Origin: CAZPBO01 sp964584815
GTDB taxonomy: Bacteria; Planctomycetota; SKW154
Assembly: GCA_964584815.1 (NCBI GenBank)
Contig: CAZPBO010000048.1
Span: 1-18,224 of the forward strand
Length of the DNA stretch: 18,224 nt
Direction of reading: 5' to 3'
Part shown: positions 5,395 to 14,165 of the stretch, in pieces
Position numbering within the stretch: the first letter of the stretch is position 1
Layout: each line of letters opens with the position of its first letter
Notes under the pieces: model-generated
Told to the model about the DNA's origin: nothing
The model's input: only the letters and a program-made list of their open reading frames with translations
The model's database searches: none
Made by a program: the position numbers and the translations under genes

Positions 5395-6517
5395 GGAGCA
5401 CAAACTGGTGCGGGATACGGCACGGGACTTTGCGCAAAGTGTTGTCGCACCCCGTGCCGCGGAAATTGATGAGGAAGAGGAGTTTCCGTGGGACATCTGG
5501 AAGCAGGCGGCTGAGTTGGGATTCACAGGTATCACCGTGCCTGAGGAGTATGGCGGTGCGGGGATGGATACCCTTTCCTATGTGTTGATGGGTGAGGAGA
5601 TAAGCAAGGCATGCGCCTCAACGGCGATAGTGCTTGGTGTGCAGGTGAGTCTTGTGTGTGAGCCGATACTGCGCTGGGGTAGCGAGGAGTTGAAGAGGAA
5701 ATATCTTGTGCCGCTTGCGAAAGGCGAGGTTGTGGGCTGTATGGCGATGACCGAGCCGAATGCGGGTTCAGATGTTGGGGGGATACGCACAAAAGCGGTT
5801 CTGGATGGTGAGGAATGGGTCTTGAACGGGACAAAACTTTTCATATCCAACGCCAAAGAGGCGGGGATAGCGATAGTGTTTGCGCAAACAGACCCTGGGC
5901 GCGGCAAGCGGGGATTCTCCGCTTTCGTCGTTGAAGCCGACACTCCTGGATATCAGGTGACGAAGAAGGAGAAGAAATTGGGGATACGCGGCTCAAGCAC
6001 CTGCGAGATAGTGCTGGAAGATGTGCGTGTTCCAAAAGAGAATGTGTTGGGTGCTCCTGGGGATGGTTTCAAGATAGGGATGTGGACTCTGGATGGGGGA
6101 AGGATACTGGTGGCGGCGCAGGCGGTGGGGATAGCGCAAGCGGCGCTTGATGCAGCCGTCAATTATTCTAAGGAGCGCAATCAGTTTGGGCGTCCGATAT
6201 CGTCGTTTCAGGGGTTGCAGTTTATGTTGGCGGATATGGCGACGGAGTTGGAGGCGGCGCGGTTGCTCACCTACAAAGCCGCCTGTCTCAAGGATGCCGG
6301 CGAGGACTATGTGATGGTGGCGTCAATGGCTAAGTTGAAGGCGGCGGAGGTGTCGGAGTTCGTCACCAGCAAAGCGCTCCAGATTCACGGCGGCTACGGT
6401 TACATAAAGGAGTTCCCGCTTGAGCGTTACTGGCGCGATGCGCGCATAACACAGATTTATGAGGGGACAAGTGAGATACAGCGTCTCATCATTGCGCGTC
6501 GTCTTCTGCGTGGTTAG
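5375..6517 (+). CDS. Acyl-CoA dehydrogenase (short-chain, butyryl-CoA dehydrogenase-like)
   Basis: A flavoprotein of 380 residues that oxidises acyl-CoA to the trans-2-enoyl-CoA, passing electrons to an ETF. It has the N-terminal helical domain, AMTEPNAGSDVGG (about 124-136, FAD/substrate region), the central beta domain, QIHGGYGYIKEFPLERYWRD and IYEGTSEIQ, whose Glu363 is the expected catalytic base. Start ATG 5375 (MDFRLSEEHK) is preferred to ATG 5360 because GGAGG at about 5363-5368 lies correctly before it. No ETF or thiolase gene is nearby, so the substrate cannot be fixed from context. It is embedded in an operon with membrane and envelope genes. The stop is TAG. Confidence 0.95.
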   Translation: MDFRLSEEHKLVRDTARDFAQSVVAPRAAEIDEEEEFPWDIWKQAAELGFTGITVPEEYGGAGMDTLSYVLMGEEISKACASTAIVLGVQVSLVCEPILRWGSEELKRKYLVPLAKGEVVGCMAMTEPNAGSDVGGIRTKAVLDGEEWVLNGTKLFISNAKEAGIAIVFAQTDPGRGKRGFSAFVVEADTPGYQVTKKEKKLGIRGSSTCEIVLEDVRVPKENVLGAPGDGFKIGMWTLDGGRILVAAQAVGIAQAALDAAVNYSKERNQFGRPISSFQGLQFMLADMATELEAARLLTYKAACLKDAGEDYVMVASMAKLKAAEVSEFVTSKALQIHGGYGYIKEFPLERYWRDARITQIYEGTSEIQRLIIARRLLRG

Positions 6518-6851
6518 CGCGGTTGTTTTTTGTGGTTGCAGCGCGCTTGAGTTTCTGCCGGCGCGCCAAGGACTGTCGCCGCTGCCACCGCCCAAAAACG
6601 CCCAAATATTGGGGCTGCTTGAGTGGCGCGGATGGGGCGCTATGCTCTTTGGTTTCGTTCCTGTAGGATATGTGGACGCCGACGACGCCGCTGAAGGCTT
6701 GCTTTCCGCCGCGAAGAGACTCCACGCTGATGGTGTGGCGTCTGTGAAAATCCACATCTCAAAAACGCCTCCACCACTTTCCTTTATCTGGTGGTTCCGC
6801 TCTGTCAGGGCAGTAGGTATAGCCTATAAACTTGGGGGGGAGAAGAGATGA
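6471..6851 (+). CDS. Small lipoprotein of unknown function
   Basis: A protein of about 126 residues with a signal peptide ending in a lipobox-like FCGC (Cys23), then a Pro-rich stretch and a compact domain: ILGLLEWRGWGAMLFGFVPVGYVDADDAAEGLL...ADGVASVKIHIS...AVGIAYKL. The form (strand, small G-rich turn, helix of Ala pairs, 'GADAV' and closing strand) recalls small TRL- or YbjQ-like lipoproteins, but I cannot assign a family. GTG 6471 is preferred because GAGGGG lies just upstream; ATG 6459 is also open. It overlaps the acyl-CoA dehydrogenase end by 47 bp and the next gene by an ATGA junction, so translation is probably coupled. Confidence 0.72.
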   Translation: MRYSVSSLRVVFCVVSAVVFCGCSALEFLPARQGLSPLPPPKNAQILGLLEWRGWGAMLFGFVPVGYVDADDAAEGLLSAAKRLHADGVASVKIHISKTPPPLSFIWWFRSVRAVGIAYKLGGEKR

Positions 6852-7900
6852 TAAGACTGGGTGCTGTTTGCTTTTTTGCGCTGTGGGTTGTGACGCCGCA
6901 AATTTGGGCGCAGCAGACAAAATTTGAGTTTCTGGGCAAGACCTCAATGCGCTACAGCGACGCAGGACCTGATGGATTCTGCCTTGATGAGTTGGGCTTC
7001 AGGACGCTGTTGGAAGACGGTTCCGTTCGTTTCTGTGCGCTTGCTGCGACGCATCCCGATTTTGTGGTCAAGGAAGCGTGGGTTCAGACATCGCTTTTTG
7101 AGAGGGAGCGGTGGCGGCAGAGACTTTATCTTAAGGCTGGACTTTTGCGGATACCTTTTGGCTACAGTCAGCGTTATCTGGAGCACGACTTGAGTTTGGG
7201 CTATCCGCGGGTGGCGTTGCGGATGTTTGATGAGGGGTTGGGATTTTTTGATTTGGGCGTTGCGTTTGGATTTAAGTTTGTGACGGCAAGAGGCGGACTT
7301 GAAGGGGAGGTGGCGGTTTTGCGGGGTGAGTATCTGGGGGGGAAGGAGTCGGACAAAGCAAAGGCGATATGTGCTCAAATCAGAATGCTGATGGTTGAGG
7401 GTGTGGAGTTCGGTGTGTCGTGGTACGACGGCAGCCGTGTCACCTACTATGACTGGGCGCATCCTGCTGTGGAGACGAACCGCGACAGGTTCGGCGCCCA
7501 CTCCGCCTTCCGATACAGGCTCTTCTCAGCGCTGTTTGAGTGCATCTTCGCCAACGACGGTAACGCTGTGGAGCGCGACCGCGACTCTTTGGGCTACTGC
7601 GCCGAATTGGGGGTGTTTGTCTGGCGTAACTTCCGCTACTGGGATCCCCAACGCAACCTGCACTGCGGTGTTCAAGCGCTCTTTCGGGTGGATATGTATC
7701 GTCCGCCGCGTGACTATGTTATGCGCATCCTCACAGGACGCTCCACACGCTCCCAACTTACCTATACCTTCGCCCTCTCCTTCAACATCCACCCTTCATT
7801 AAGGGTGCTTGTCTTCTTCAGCCACCGTGACTGGGGTCCTTACTTTGAAGCGGGAGAAGGCGACGACCGTGCAGGAATAGTCCTATTTCTTCGGCTCTGA
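6848..7900 (+). CDS. Predicted outer-membrane beta-barrel (porin-like) protein
   Basis: A 350-residue protein with a clean signal peptide (cleavage near QIWAQ, residue 22) followed by many alternating hydrophobic/polar strands rich in Tyr, Phe, Arg and Gly, such as RLYLKAGLLRIPFGYSQRY, LGFFDLGVAFGFKFVTA and SQLTYTFALSFNI. It ends in GIVLFLRL, a plausible final strand. The early segment (KEAWVQ..., LKAGLLRIPFGYS) resembles phosphate-selective porin O/P-like barrels, where a lateral 'GRFxxPFG' strand is typical, but the match is partial. Start ATG 6848 overlaps the lipoprotein stop (ATGA). The 3' end overlaps the convergent TPR gene by 18 bp. Pairing with a lipoprotein suggests an outer-membrane partner role; this is inference. 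Confidence 0.8.
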   Translation: MIRLGAVCFFALWVVTPQIWAQQTKFEFLGKTSMRYSDAGPDGFCLDELGFRTLLEDGSVRFCALAATHPDFVVKEAWVQTSLFERERWRQRLYLKAGLLRIPFGYSQRYLEHDLSLGYPRVALRMFDEGLGFFDLGVAFGFKFVTARGGLEGEVAVLRGEYLGGKESDKAKAICAQIRMLMVEGVEFGVSWYDGSRVTYYDWAHPAVETNRDRFGAHSAFRYRLFSALFECIFANDGNAVERDRDSLGYCAELGVFVWRNFRYWDPQRNLHCGVQALFRVDMYRPPRDYVMRILTGRSTRSQLTYTFALSFNIHPSLRVLVFFSHRDWGPYFEAGEGDDRAGIVLFLRL

Positions 7901-8839
7901 CTCTTTGAGCACATCCTTCGCATAGGGGTCTTCTGGATTGGTGTTGAGCACCGCTTTGGCGAGTTTCAGCGCTCTCCTTTTGTGCCCTGCTTTAAGGAGT
8001 GCAAGCGCACGCAGCCCATCACCTTCTTTTCCCACACCCTGCAGCGCCTCAAGCGCCAACTCTGCCTCACCCGCCTTAAGCGCCAACTCCGCCGCCCTCA
8101 TCTTCTCCTTCACCTCCGATGAACCAGACAGCACCAGCACAGACGAAACCAACTCCCCACGCCGCTCAAGTAATGATGCCAACACCCCACGCGCTCTCTC
8201 CTCACCCAGCGCCAGCGCCACATAGCACGCCTCCTCCCCAGCCTCCTCGTCTCCCTTCCGCAACGCACAAACCCCCAGATAGAACCACGCCCGCCCGCTT
8301 GTGCTTTCCGCCTTTACCCAACTCTGCGCCTCCGCAAACGCCTCCTCATATCTGCCCTGCCGCAGAAGAAGCCCCACAAGCCGCTCCCGCACCCGTGCAT
8401 CCGCCACCCCAACAGCGACAAGAAGCCGAAGCGCCACAACCTCAGATGCGCTGTCCGCCGACGCTAATGCAGCCGATTTCCAAAACTCCACCGCATCTTC
8501 AGCAAACTTTGTCTTCGCAAGATGCTTAAGCGCCTCTTTTCGTCTGCCGCACAGCGCCAGCGCTCTCACCAGGTTGAGCCGCAACTTTTCATCATCAGGT
8601 GCAAGTTTTGTCGCCTCCTCAAGATAACCCGCCGCTTTTTTGTAATCCGCCAACGCGTATGCCGCCGACGCCGCGTTCGCCAGCACCCCAACGCGCTCCT
8701 TCCCCTTCGCATCCTTCAGAAGCCCCTCAAAGACCGCCAACGCCTCCTTGTATTTGCCATCTTTATAGAGAGTGCAGCCCTTTTTGAAATCATCCTCAAA
8801 GCCACCCAGCAACATCAATGTCACAAGCAGCAGGCTCAA
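7883..8839 (-). CDS. Secreted TPR-repeat protein, last gene of the exopolysaccharide run
   Basis: A 318-residue protein. A short hydrophobic N terminus (MSLLLVTLMLLGGF) indicates export or anchoring. The rest is helical repeats of the tetratricopeptide type: YKDGKYKEALAVFEGLLKDA, ANAASAAYALADYKKAAGYL followed by EEATKLAPDDEKLRLN, and further degenerate copies down to ALLKAGHKRRALKLAKAVLN followed by TNPEDPYAKDVL. TPR proteins scaffold protein complexes, and those in polysaccharide loci often sit in the periplasm. Start ATG 8839 overlaps the upstream gene's stop by 4 bp. The sense strand is strongly G-rich. Confidence 0.85.
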   Translation of the reverse strand: MSLLLVTLMLLGGFEDDFKKGCTLYKDGKYKEALAVFEGLLKDAKGKERVGVLANAASAAYALADYKKAAGYLEEATKLAPDDEKLRLNLVRALALCGRRKEALKHLAKTKFAEDAVEFWKSAALASADSASEVVALRLLVAVGVADARVRERLVGLLLRQGRYEEAFAEAQSWVKAESTSGRAWFYLGVCALRKGDEEAGEEACYVALALGEERARGVLASLLERRGELVSSVLVLSGSSEVKEKMRAAELALKAGEAELALEALQGVGKEGDGLRALALLKAGHKRRALKLAKAVLNTNPEDPYAKDVLKESEPKK

Positions 8840-9714
8840 TCCTCCTCCTCCTCGCCTTCCTCTTCACCGATGGGTTCCTCCACCGGCGGACCGTATTCTT
8901 CTTTCCAAACGCCGTCATCAATTGCTTTGAAATGGTTGTATATGTCGGGAACCTCTTTTTCTCCAAAGAGGTGGTAGTAGAGTGGGCAGCCTGCGGCAAG
9001 TGTTGCGCAGATGTGGTTTGTGACGACGCCGTATGGGAAGCACCATTCAACTATGAGTCGGAAGCGTGGTGTAGGAACCACCTTCTTTTTGATTTTGCGC
9101 ATAAGATTGTAGGTCTGTCCCGATGTCTGCGCGGCATCTCCGTTGACATACGCCACATCTTTGTAGAGCACCAAGTAGTAGTAACCCTCCCAGCCGAGCC
9201 TTATCCTACCCAGTTGCAACTCCATAGGAACCCAGAGGAGATTGCCGTGTTCATCTTGAACCGCCAGCGCCAACTGGGGACACAACTGAAGAAGTTTCTT
9301 CTTCTTGAGATGCTGTAGGAAGCGCTCAACGGAGAACCATTTAGTGGTGGCGTCAGCGACGATGAGGAGGACGGTGCCGCGGGGATTGAGCGTTACCACT
9401 TCCCCATTCAGTGACCTGTTTTTCTGCTTCGGAGCGCCGAGAAAGAGCACCATCCGAACGGGTTCCCCGAGGTAGGGGGTCGCGCCGCCCGCAGGTGGGG
9501 TAACTGGCAGACGAATTTTGTGGCGCGCCACTCCGTCAAAAACAAAACGCTCCAGTATCCGCCGACGCTTCTCTTTATCCAGTATCCCCAGAACTGATGC
9601 ATCGCGATGCATAAGGCGCCACGCATCGTATGTCACCTTTATGCGCGGCGCAACCAGTATTGCACCCCCGCACACCAGAACCACTGCCACTCCGCGCAAA
9701 ACTGTTACCATCAC
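8836..9714 (-). CDS. Membrane-anchored protein of unknown function in the exopolysaccharide operon
   Basis: A 292-residue protein that I do not recognise. Residues about 5-24 (VLRGVAVVLVCGGAILVA) form one membrane anchor or uncleaved signal; the rest should be periplasmic. It has a central stretch of short strands (VRMVLFLGAP, TVLLIVADATTKWFSVERFL, GYYYLVLYKDVAYVNGD), a Lys-rich helix (LQHLKKKKLLQLC) and an acidic tail (EEEGEEEED). The stop overlaps the TPR gene start, and the start overlaps the ligase gene by 4 bp. Position points to a role in polymer assembly or export; no catalytic motif is visible. Confidence 0.75.
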   Translation of the reverse strand: MMVTVLRGVAVVLVCGGAILVAPRIKVTYDAWRLMHRDASVLGILDKEKRRRILERFVFDGVARHKIRLPVTPPAGGATPYLGEPVRMVLFLGAPKQKNRSLNGEVVTLNPRGTVLLIVADATTKWFSVERFLQHLKKKKLLQLCPQLALAVQDEHGNLLWVPMELQLGRIRLGWEGYYYLVLYKDVAYVNGDAAQTSGQTYNLMRKIKKKVVPTPRFRLIVEWCFPYGVVTNHICATLAAGCPLYYHLFGEKEVPDIYNHFKAIDDGVWKEEYGPPVEEPIGEEEGEEEED

Positions 9715-12137
9715 CTTATCCCCTCTAATCGCTCAAGGAGGCGCTTGGCACGCTCATCACCTGTCTCAATTATATACCCCTTAAGCAGCGATTTTGCGTT
9801 ATTCTTTTTGCCAGCAGCAACAAAGGCGTTCACCAGCAACTGAAGATATGCGAACTTGTGAGGAAATCTTCTGCGCAACTGAAGCAGGATGGAGGCGGCA
9901 AGATTGGGGCGCCCCATCGCCAGAGCACACCTCGCGCGAAGGTAGAGCACCCGTTCTGTCTCGGTAAGTTTTTTGAGGGCATCGTAGGCGTCGGCTGGGT
10001 TCCCCATCTGAAGCAGCGTTTCGGCTTCCATAAGGCGCGCTATATGCGAGGCTGCTCCAACACTGCGCCAGAATGACAACGCCTCATCCCATCTGCCGCT
10101 TGCCCGAAACACACCCTGCACTCTTTCCGCCGCGCTAACACTGAATTTGCCCTTATGAAGAAGCCCTTCAAGCACCTTGCGCGCTTCTTCTTCTCGTCCT
10201 GTCTCAAGCAATCCACGCGCCAGAAGCAACTCCGCACCATCCACTCCCTTGCCGTAACGAACCACCCCGCGCCAGTGCCCCTTCCCCGCAAGAAACCTTA
10301 TAAAAACCATCTGTGCCCAGCGTTCCTGCGGCACGAATTTGTGCAGCCAGGACGGGCGCTGCGAAAACCGCGAAACCTCCTCCAGCACCCTTTTAAGCAA
10401 ATGGTGTTGAACGGCGACAGCGCGCAACAGCAGTTGTCTTCCTTCCTCAAGCAGTTGTTTGTCTTTCCCAAAACCGGACTTCACCATCACCATCCCCGCG
10501 CGATAAAGAATTTCCACATATGTGGGGTCTGCTCTGACGGCGTTGCGCAGCGCCTCAAAAGCCCTCTCGTCATCGCCCAGTCTGCCCAGTGCAAGCGCGT
10601 AATGGAACCAGTAGCGGGGTTCGTTTGGGAGGAGATAAAGCGCGTTGATGAAGTGTTTGACGGCGGCGCCGTCGTTTTTTTCCTCCACAAGCCGCATAGC
10701 CGCGGCGAAATGGGGCTCCGACCAGAGCGGGGTGTGACGGCGCGCCACAAGCAGCGCCTCAAAATCACCCTCCCTTATCTTCCCAGGTAGCCCTTCGCAT
10801 CCCACCTGCCACAGCGCCCCGAACCAGCAGACCGCAACGCAGGGAACAAGAAGAGGGAGCGTAAGGCGGGATGGGGTCTGCTGATGAGCGGATGCGGTCG
10901 CAAATGCTGCGCCGACAACAATCCCCACAAGCATAAGGAGGGTGGGGATGTGGAGGGGAAAATCAACACTTGAGTGGAGGAGCGCGGCAAAGATGGTGGT
11001 AAGCGCAAGGGCAGCAGCCACCCGCCTATATCGCCGCTTACCCGCAAGCCCCTTGCGCAGAAGCAAAAACAGAACCAAAATCGTGGTTACAACCGCCACG
11101 AACGCCACAATGCCGCCCTCAAGAAGAATGTTGAGATAGTCGTTGTGCGCCTCATCCCAAGTCCCGTAAAGTCTGGGGTCGTTTTTGAAGGGAGAGAATC
11201 CCCATCTGAAAGAGAGCATACCGCAGCCAAGCGGCATGTAGTGGGGGAGGGCATTTACGGTTGCGCGCCAGGCGAGGCAGCGTCCACCGCTCAACTCCTG
11301 CGGGCTTTTTGCGAACCGCTCAACAAGCGGACCGAGTCCTCCCAAAAGAGAAAAGAGGGCAAAGAGGGATGCGGCGAGGATGGCGATTACAAGAGGGCGT
11401 TTTCTGCCATATCGGAAGGAGAGGAAAAGGGGGATAGCGGCGGCGAAAACCGCCACACCGCCCCTGCTCAGGCTGAAGACAAGCGCCGCTCCAAGAAGTG
11501 CCACCGCCAGAATAGAAAAGACAACAGGACGCCTTGCAAATTGCAACCCCCCTTGCCTTGAGCGCAGCAGACGCAGAAAAGCAAGTGCCGCCAGCAGCGC
11601 AACCCCCATATGGAACGCAAAGTGAGTGGAGCAGACATAAGGGGAGTGTGCACGACCGTAGCGCCCCGCTCCGCTTGCCAGACCCCACACCGCATAAAGG
11701 CACGATGAAATAACAACAGTCACAAGAAAAGTTTTGAAACGGGTTCTCGTGTTGAGCGTGCCCCAAGCGGCAAGCAGTCCGAGGAAACCCACACCCCAAA
11801 GTGCCAGAAATTGAAGGGTCATATCAGGGGAGAGGGAGATACGCCCGAAGGGGAAGCCAGCCCGCGCATACGCCTTGCCTGATGCAGGCGACAACAGCAA
11901 CACGACATTTGTAGGAAGCGGAATAAGTTGGACAAGAGCAACCACCGCAGGGGCGGCAAGAAGGATGACAAAGAAAAGGTGCTGACGGGAGGGGAGTTTG
12001 GGGGGTGACAGAAGCGCGGCGGTCGCAACAAGCGCAAAAAGCAGCCAAAGGAAGGAGCGGGTGACGCACCCGTAGAAGGCGGGAGCGACCGCCACAGCAA
12101 GAAGAAGCATAAAAAAGGCGAGACGGTCAAGTCTCAT
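9711..12137 (-). CDS. O-antigen ligase / Wzy polymerase-like membrane protein with C-terminal TPR region
   Basis: An 808-residue protein. Residues 1 to about 430 contain roughly eleven hydrophobic segments. The Wzy/WaaL (Wzy_C) family marks are present: SLSRGG in the middle and, after a large periplasmic loop (GRCLAWRATVNALPHYMPLG), the DEAHNDYLNILLEGG motif with the conserved His. These proteins join or polymerise undecaprenyl-linked sugar units. From about 450 onward TPR-like helical repeats run to the end (YWFHYALALGRLGDDERAFE, NAVRADPTYVEILYRAGMVM), a known architecture for this family. The start ATG overlaps the kinase gene's stop (ATGA). Whether it acts as ligase or polymerase cannot be told from sequence. 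Confidence 0.88.
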   Translation of the reverse strand: MRLDRLAFFMLLLAVAVAPAFYGCVTRSFLWLLFALVATAALLSPPKLPSRQHLFFVILLAAPAVVALVQLIPLPTNVVLLLSPASGKAYARAGFPFGRISLSPDMTLQFLALWGVGFLGLLAAWGTLNTRTRFKTFLVTVVISSCLYAVWGLASGAGRYGRAHSPYVCSTHFAFHMGVALLAALAFLRLLRSRQGGLQFARRPVVFSILAVALLGAALVFSLSRGGVAVFAAAIPLFLSFRYGRKRPLVIAILAASLFALFSLLGGLGPLVERFAKSPQELSGGRCLAWRATVNALPHYMPLGCGMLSFRWGFSPFKNDPRLYGTWDEAHNDYLNILLEGGIVAFVAVVTTILVLFLLLRKGLAGKRRYRRVAAALALTTIFAALLHSSVDFPLHIPTLLMLVGIVVGAAFATASAHQQTPSRLTLPLLVPCVAVCWFGALWQVGCEGLPGKIREGDFEALLVARRHTPLWSEPHFAAAMRLVEEKNDGAAVKHFINALYLLPNEPRYWFHYALALGRLGDDERAFEALRNAVRADPTYVEILYRAGMVMVKSGFGKDKQLLEEGRQLLLRAVAVQHHLLKRVLEEVSRFSQRPSWLHKFVPQERWAQMVFIRFLAGKGHWRGVVRYGKGVDGAELLLARGLLETGREEEARKVLEGLLHKGKFSVSAAERVQGVFRASGRWDEALSFWRSVGAASHIARLMEAETLLQMGNPADAYDALKKLTETERVLYLRARCALAMGRPNLAASILLQLRRRFPHKFAYLQLLVNAFVAAGKKNNAKSLLKGYIIETGDERAKRLLERLEGIR

Positions 12138-14155
12138 CCAGTCCCCTTGCCGTAGTAATGGTAATAGCGGTAATAGTAATAACGGGATGTGGCGGGAGTC
12201 GTTCTATTAAGGACGACAAAGATTTTTTCAATGCCGAGGGCTTTGAGATGCGCAATGGCGCGTTGAAGGCTGCCGACCTTTGTCTTGCCCGCAAGCGCCA
12301 CAAGGACGACCGCGTCGCAGTAACGGGCGAGCACAAAGGTGTCGGCGGGACCCAGAAGTGGTGGTGAGTCAATGACAAGTGTTCTGTCTTTGCTTGCGTC
12401 GGCAACAAGGTCAGCCATTTTCTGACTGGAGAGGAGGTCTGCGGGGTTGGCAAGAGGTTTGCCTGCGGGGAGGGCATTGAGGCGGGGGATGCGTGTTTGC
12501 AAAAAGGCTATATCAAGTGAGTCGTCTGATGTGAGGAACTCCGAAAGACCTGTTTTTGAATCTATGTTGAGGATGCGGTGAATTCTTGGATGCCGCAGGT
12601 CGCCGTCAAGGATGTTGACTGCTTTTCCCCAATTTGCGATGGCGGCGGCGAGGTTGGCGGCACAGACCGTCTTGCCCTCCCGTGCGCCGGGACTGCTGAC
12701 GAGTATCTTCTTACCGTCGCCTATTTCGGCAAAGAGTGTGAGGCGCAGCGCTCTGAACGCTTCTGCTGCCCCAGAGCGCGGGTCATCCACCACCGCCAAC
12801 TCCTTACCGCGTCTTAAGCGCGGCACACTGCCCAGAAACTTCGCCCCCGCCTCCTCTATCGCCTTCTCATCTCTCACAGAGTCGTCCAAGTGCTCAAACA
12901 GGAAGGCGAGACCCAATGCGAGAAGCAGCCCCACAACACCCGCTATGGCGGTAAATTGAAAGGTCTTTGGCCAGACAGGAACACGGGGGATAAGTGCGCG
13001 GTGGTCAACCTCAAAACGGCGCTGCACCGAATACCCACCTGTTTCAAGTTGTTCCTTTCGCCGCAACGCCTGCATATAAAGTTGCTGCGCCGTCTCAAGT
13101 TGCGTCGCCAAATGCTCGTGCTGGTTGAGCAATCGTGCGAATTCGCGCTCCTTAACTTTCGCCTCATCAAGCAACTTCTGCTTCTGCTGCATCTGCTTCT
13201 GCGCTCTTTCCAATTCAATCCTTATCGCTTCCGCTTTCTGGTGAACCACCTTCTTTAAGGTGTCTTGCAGTTCCTTCAGACGCTGCTCTATACTGCGCAC
13301 TTCGCGGCTTGTGGGCGCGTATGTGGTCAGTTTCCTTGTGCGCTCTTCCTTGAGGTTCTCTATCTTCTGGCGGTAGAAACTGACAAGGTTATCCTCGGCT
13401 ATCTCGGGGATGGTGAGCAGTTTGTCAAGGTCGTTTTTGCATCGCTCCACAGTCTCCCATTTGCTTCGTAAGTCAATAAGAGCCAACTTCAACCCGGCGA
13501 TGGCTTCTTCGTAGAGGGCGACCTGCTTAGCCAGGCGCTTTATCTCGCTCTCATAAGAAGCGACGGCGTGCTGCTCCTCAAACTTGCGCAGTTGGGATTC
13601 CGCTTCCCGCAATCGCTTCTCGCGCTCTTCCAACATCGTTTTCAGTCTTCTTTTGGCGCTTTCGCTTACAAGTTGGCAGCGCTCGGCTTCGTCCTGCTCA
13701 ACCTCGCTGACAACGGCGTTCACCACATCGGCAGCCAGTTTCGGGTCGGTTGATTCCCACCACAGGTTGACGAGGTAGGAGTCTATTTCTGGTTCGGCGT
13801 GGAAGGAGTTCATAAAGTCTACGAGGGGGTCGCCGCTGCCCTCGTAAATCTTTTGCAGTTTGGGATTCTCAAAGACTTTTCCGAGGATTCGCGGCGATTT
13901 GATGGAACGGGCGATTGTGTTGACGAACTCGCGGGCGCGGAGATAACGCAGAGGGGATTCTTCCAGTTGTGCTTCGCCGACGCGGATGGTTGTGGGTCTG
14001 ACGCGCAGACGGGCGGTGGCGCGATAAATTGGCTGCTGGCGGCTGAAGTGGATATAAGCACCTGCGGCAAATCCCGCCGTCACAAGCAGAATGAACCACT
14101 TCCAACGCCATACAACACCCAGTATCTGTCTTAACTGACCCGTTGTCTCTTCCAT
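12134..14155 (-). CDS. Polysaccharide co-polymerase with C-terminal tyrosine autokinase (Wzc-like)
   Basis: A 673-residue inner-membrane protein that controls polymer length and export. The first membrane helix is at about 19-40 (WRWKWFILLVTAGFAAGAYI), followed by a Wzz domain and long coiled coils (about 170-360, e.g. REKRLREAESQLRKFEEQ). The second membrane helix is FQFTAIAGVVGLLLALGLAF. The C-terminal BY-kinase has Walker A (SSPGAREGKT), Walker A' (ILDGDLRHPR) and Walker B (LVIDSPPLL). It ends in a tyrosine cluster, YYYYRYYHYYG, the usual autophosphorylation tail. Start ATG 14155 (MEETTGQLRQ) is chosen because GAGGCGGTGG precedes it. An upstream in-frame start at 14188 would overlap the exporter gene. 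Walker A' has DGDLR where DADLR is typical. Confidence 0.93.
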   Translation of the reverse strand: MEETTGQLRQILGVVWRWKWFILLVTAGFAAGAYIHFSRQQPIYRATARLRVRPTTIRVGEAQLEESPLRYLRAREFVNTIARSIKSPRILGKVFENPKLQKIYEGSGDPLVDFMNSFHAEPEIDSYLVNLWWESTDPKLAADVVNAVVSEVEQDEAERCQLVSESAKRRLKTMLEEREKRLREAESQLRKFEEQHAVASYESEIKRLAKQVALYEEAIAGLKLALIDLRSKWETVERCKNDLDKLLTIPEIAEDNLVSFYRQKIENLKEERTRKLTTYAPTSREVRSIEQRLKELQDTLKKVVHQKAEAIRIELERAQKQMQQKQKLLDEAKVKEREFARLLNQHEHLATQLETAQQLYMQALRRKEQLETGGYSVQRRFEVDHRALIPRVPVWPKTFQFTAIAGVVGLLLALGLAFLFEHLDDSVRDEKAIEEAGAKFLGSVPRLRRGKELAVVDDPRSGAAEAFRALRLTLFAEIGDGKKILVSSPGAREGKTVCAANLAAAIANWGKAVNILDGDLRHPRIHRILNIDSKTGLSEFLTSDDSLDIAFLQTRIPRLNALPAGKPLANPADLLSSQKMADLVADASKDRTLVIDSPPLLGPADTFVLARYCDAVVLVALAGKTKVGSLQRAIAHLKALGIEKIFVVLNRTTPATSRYYYYRYYHYYGKGTG

Positions 14156-14165
14156 ATCCACCGCC

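Noticed and set aside
4585..5535. 316-residue open frame on the minus strand opposite DUF502 and acyl-CoA dehydrogenase
   Set aside because: It is low in complexity (His/Arg/Pro-rich) and antisense to two well-supported families, as expected of a shadow frame.
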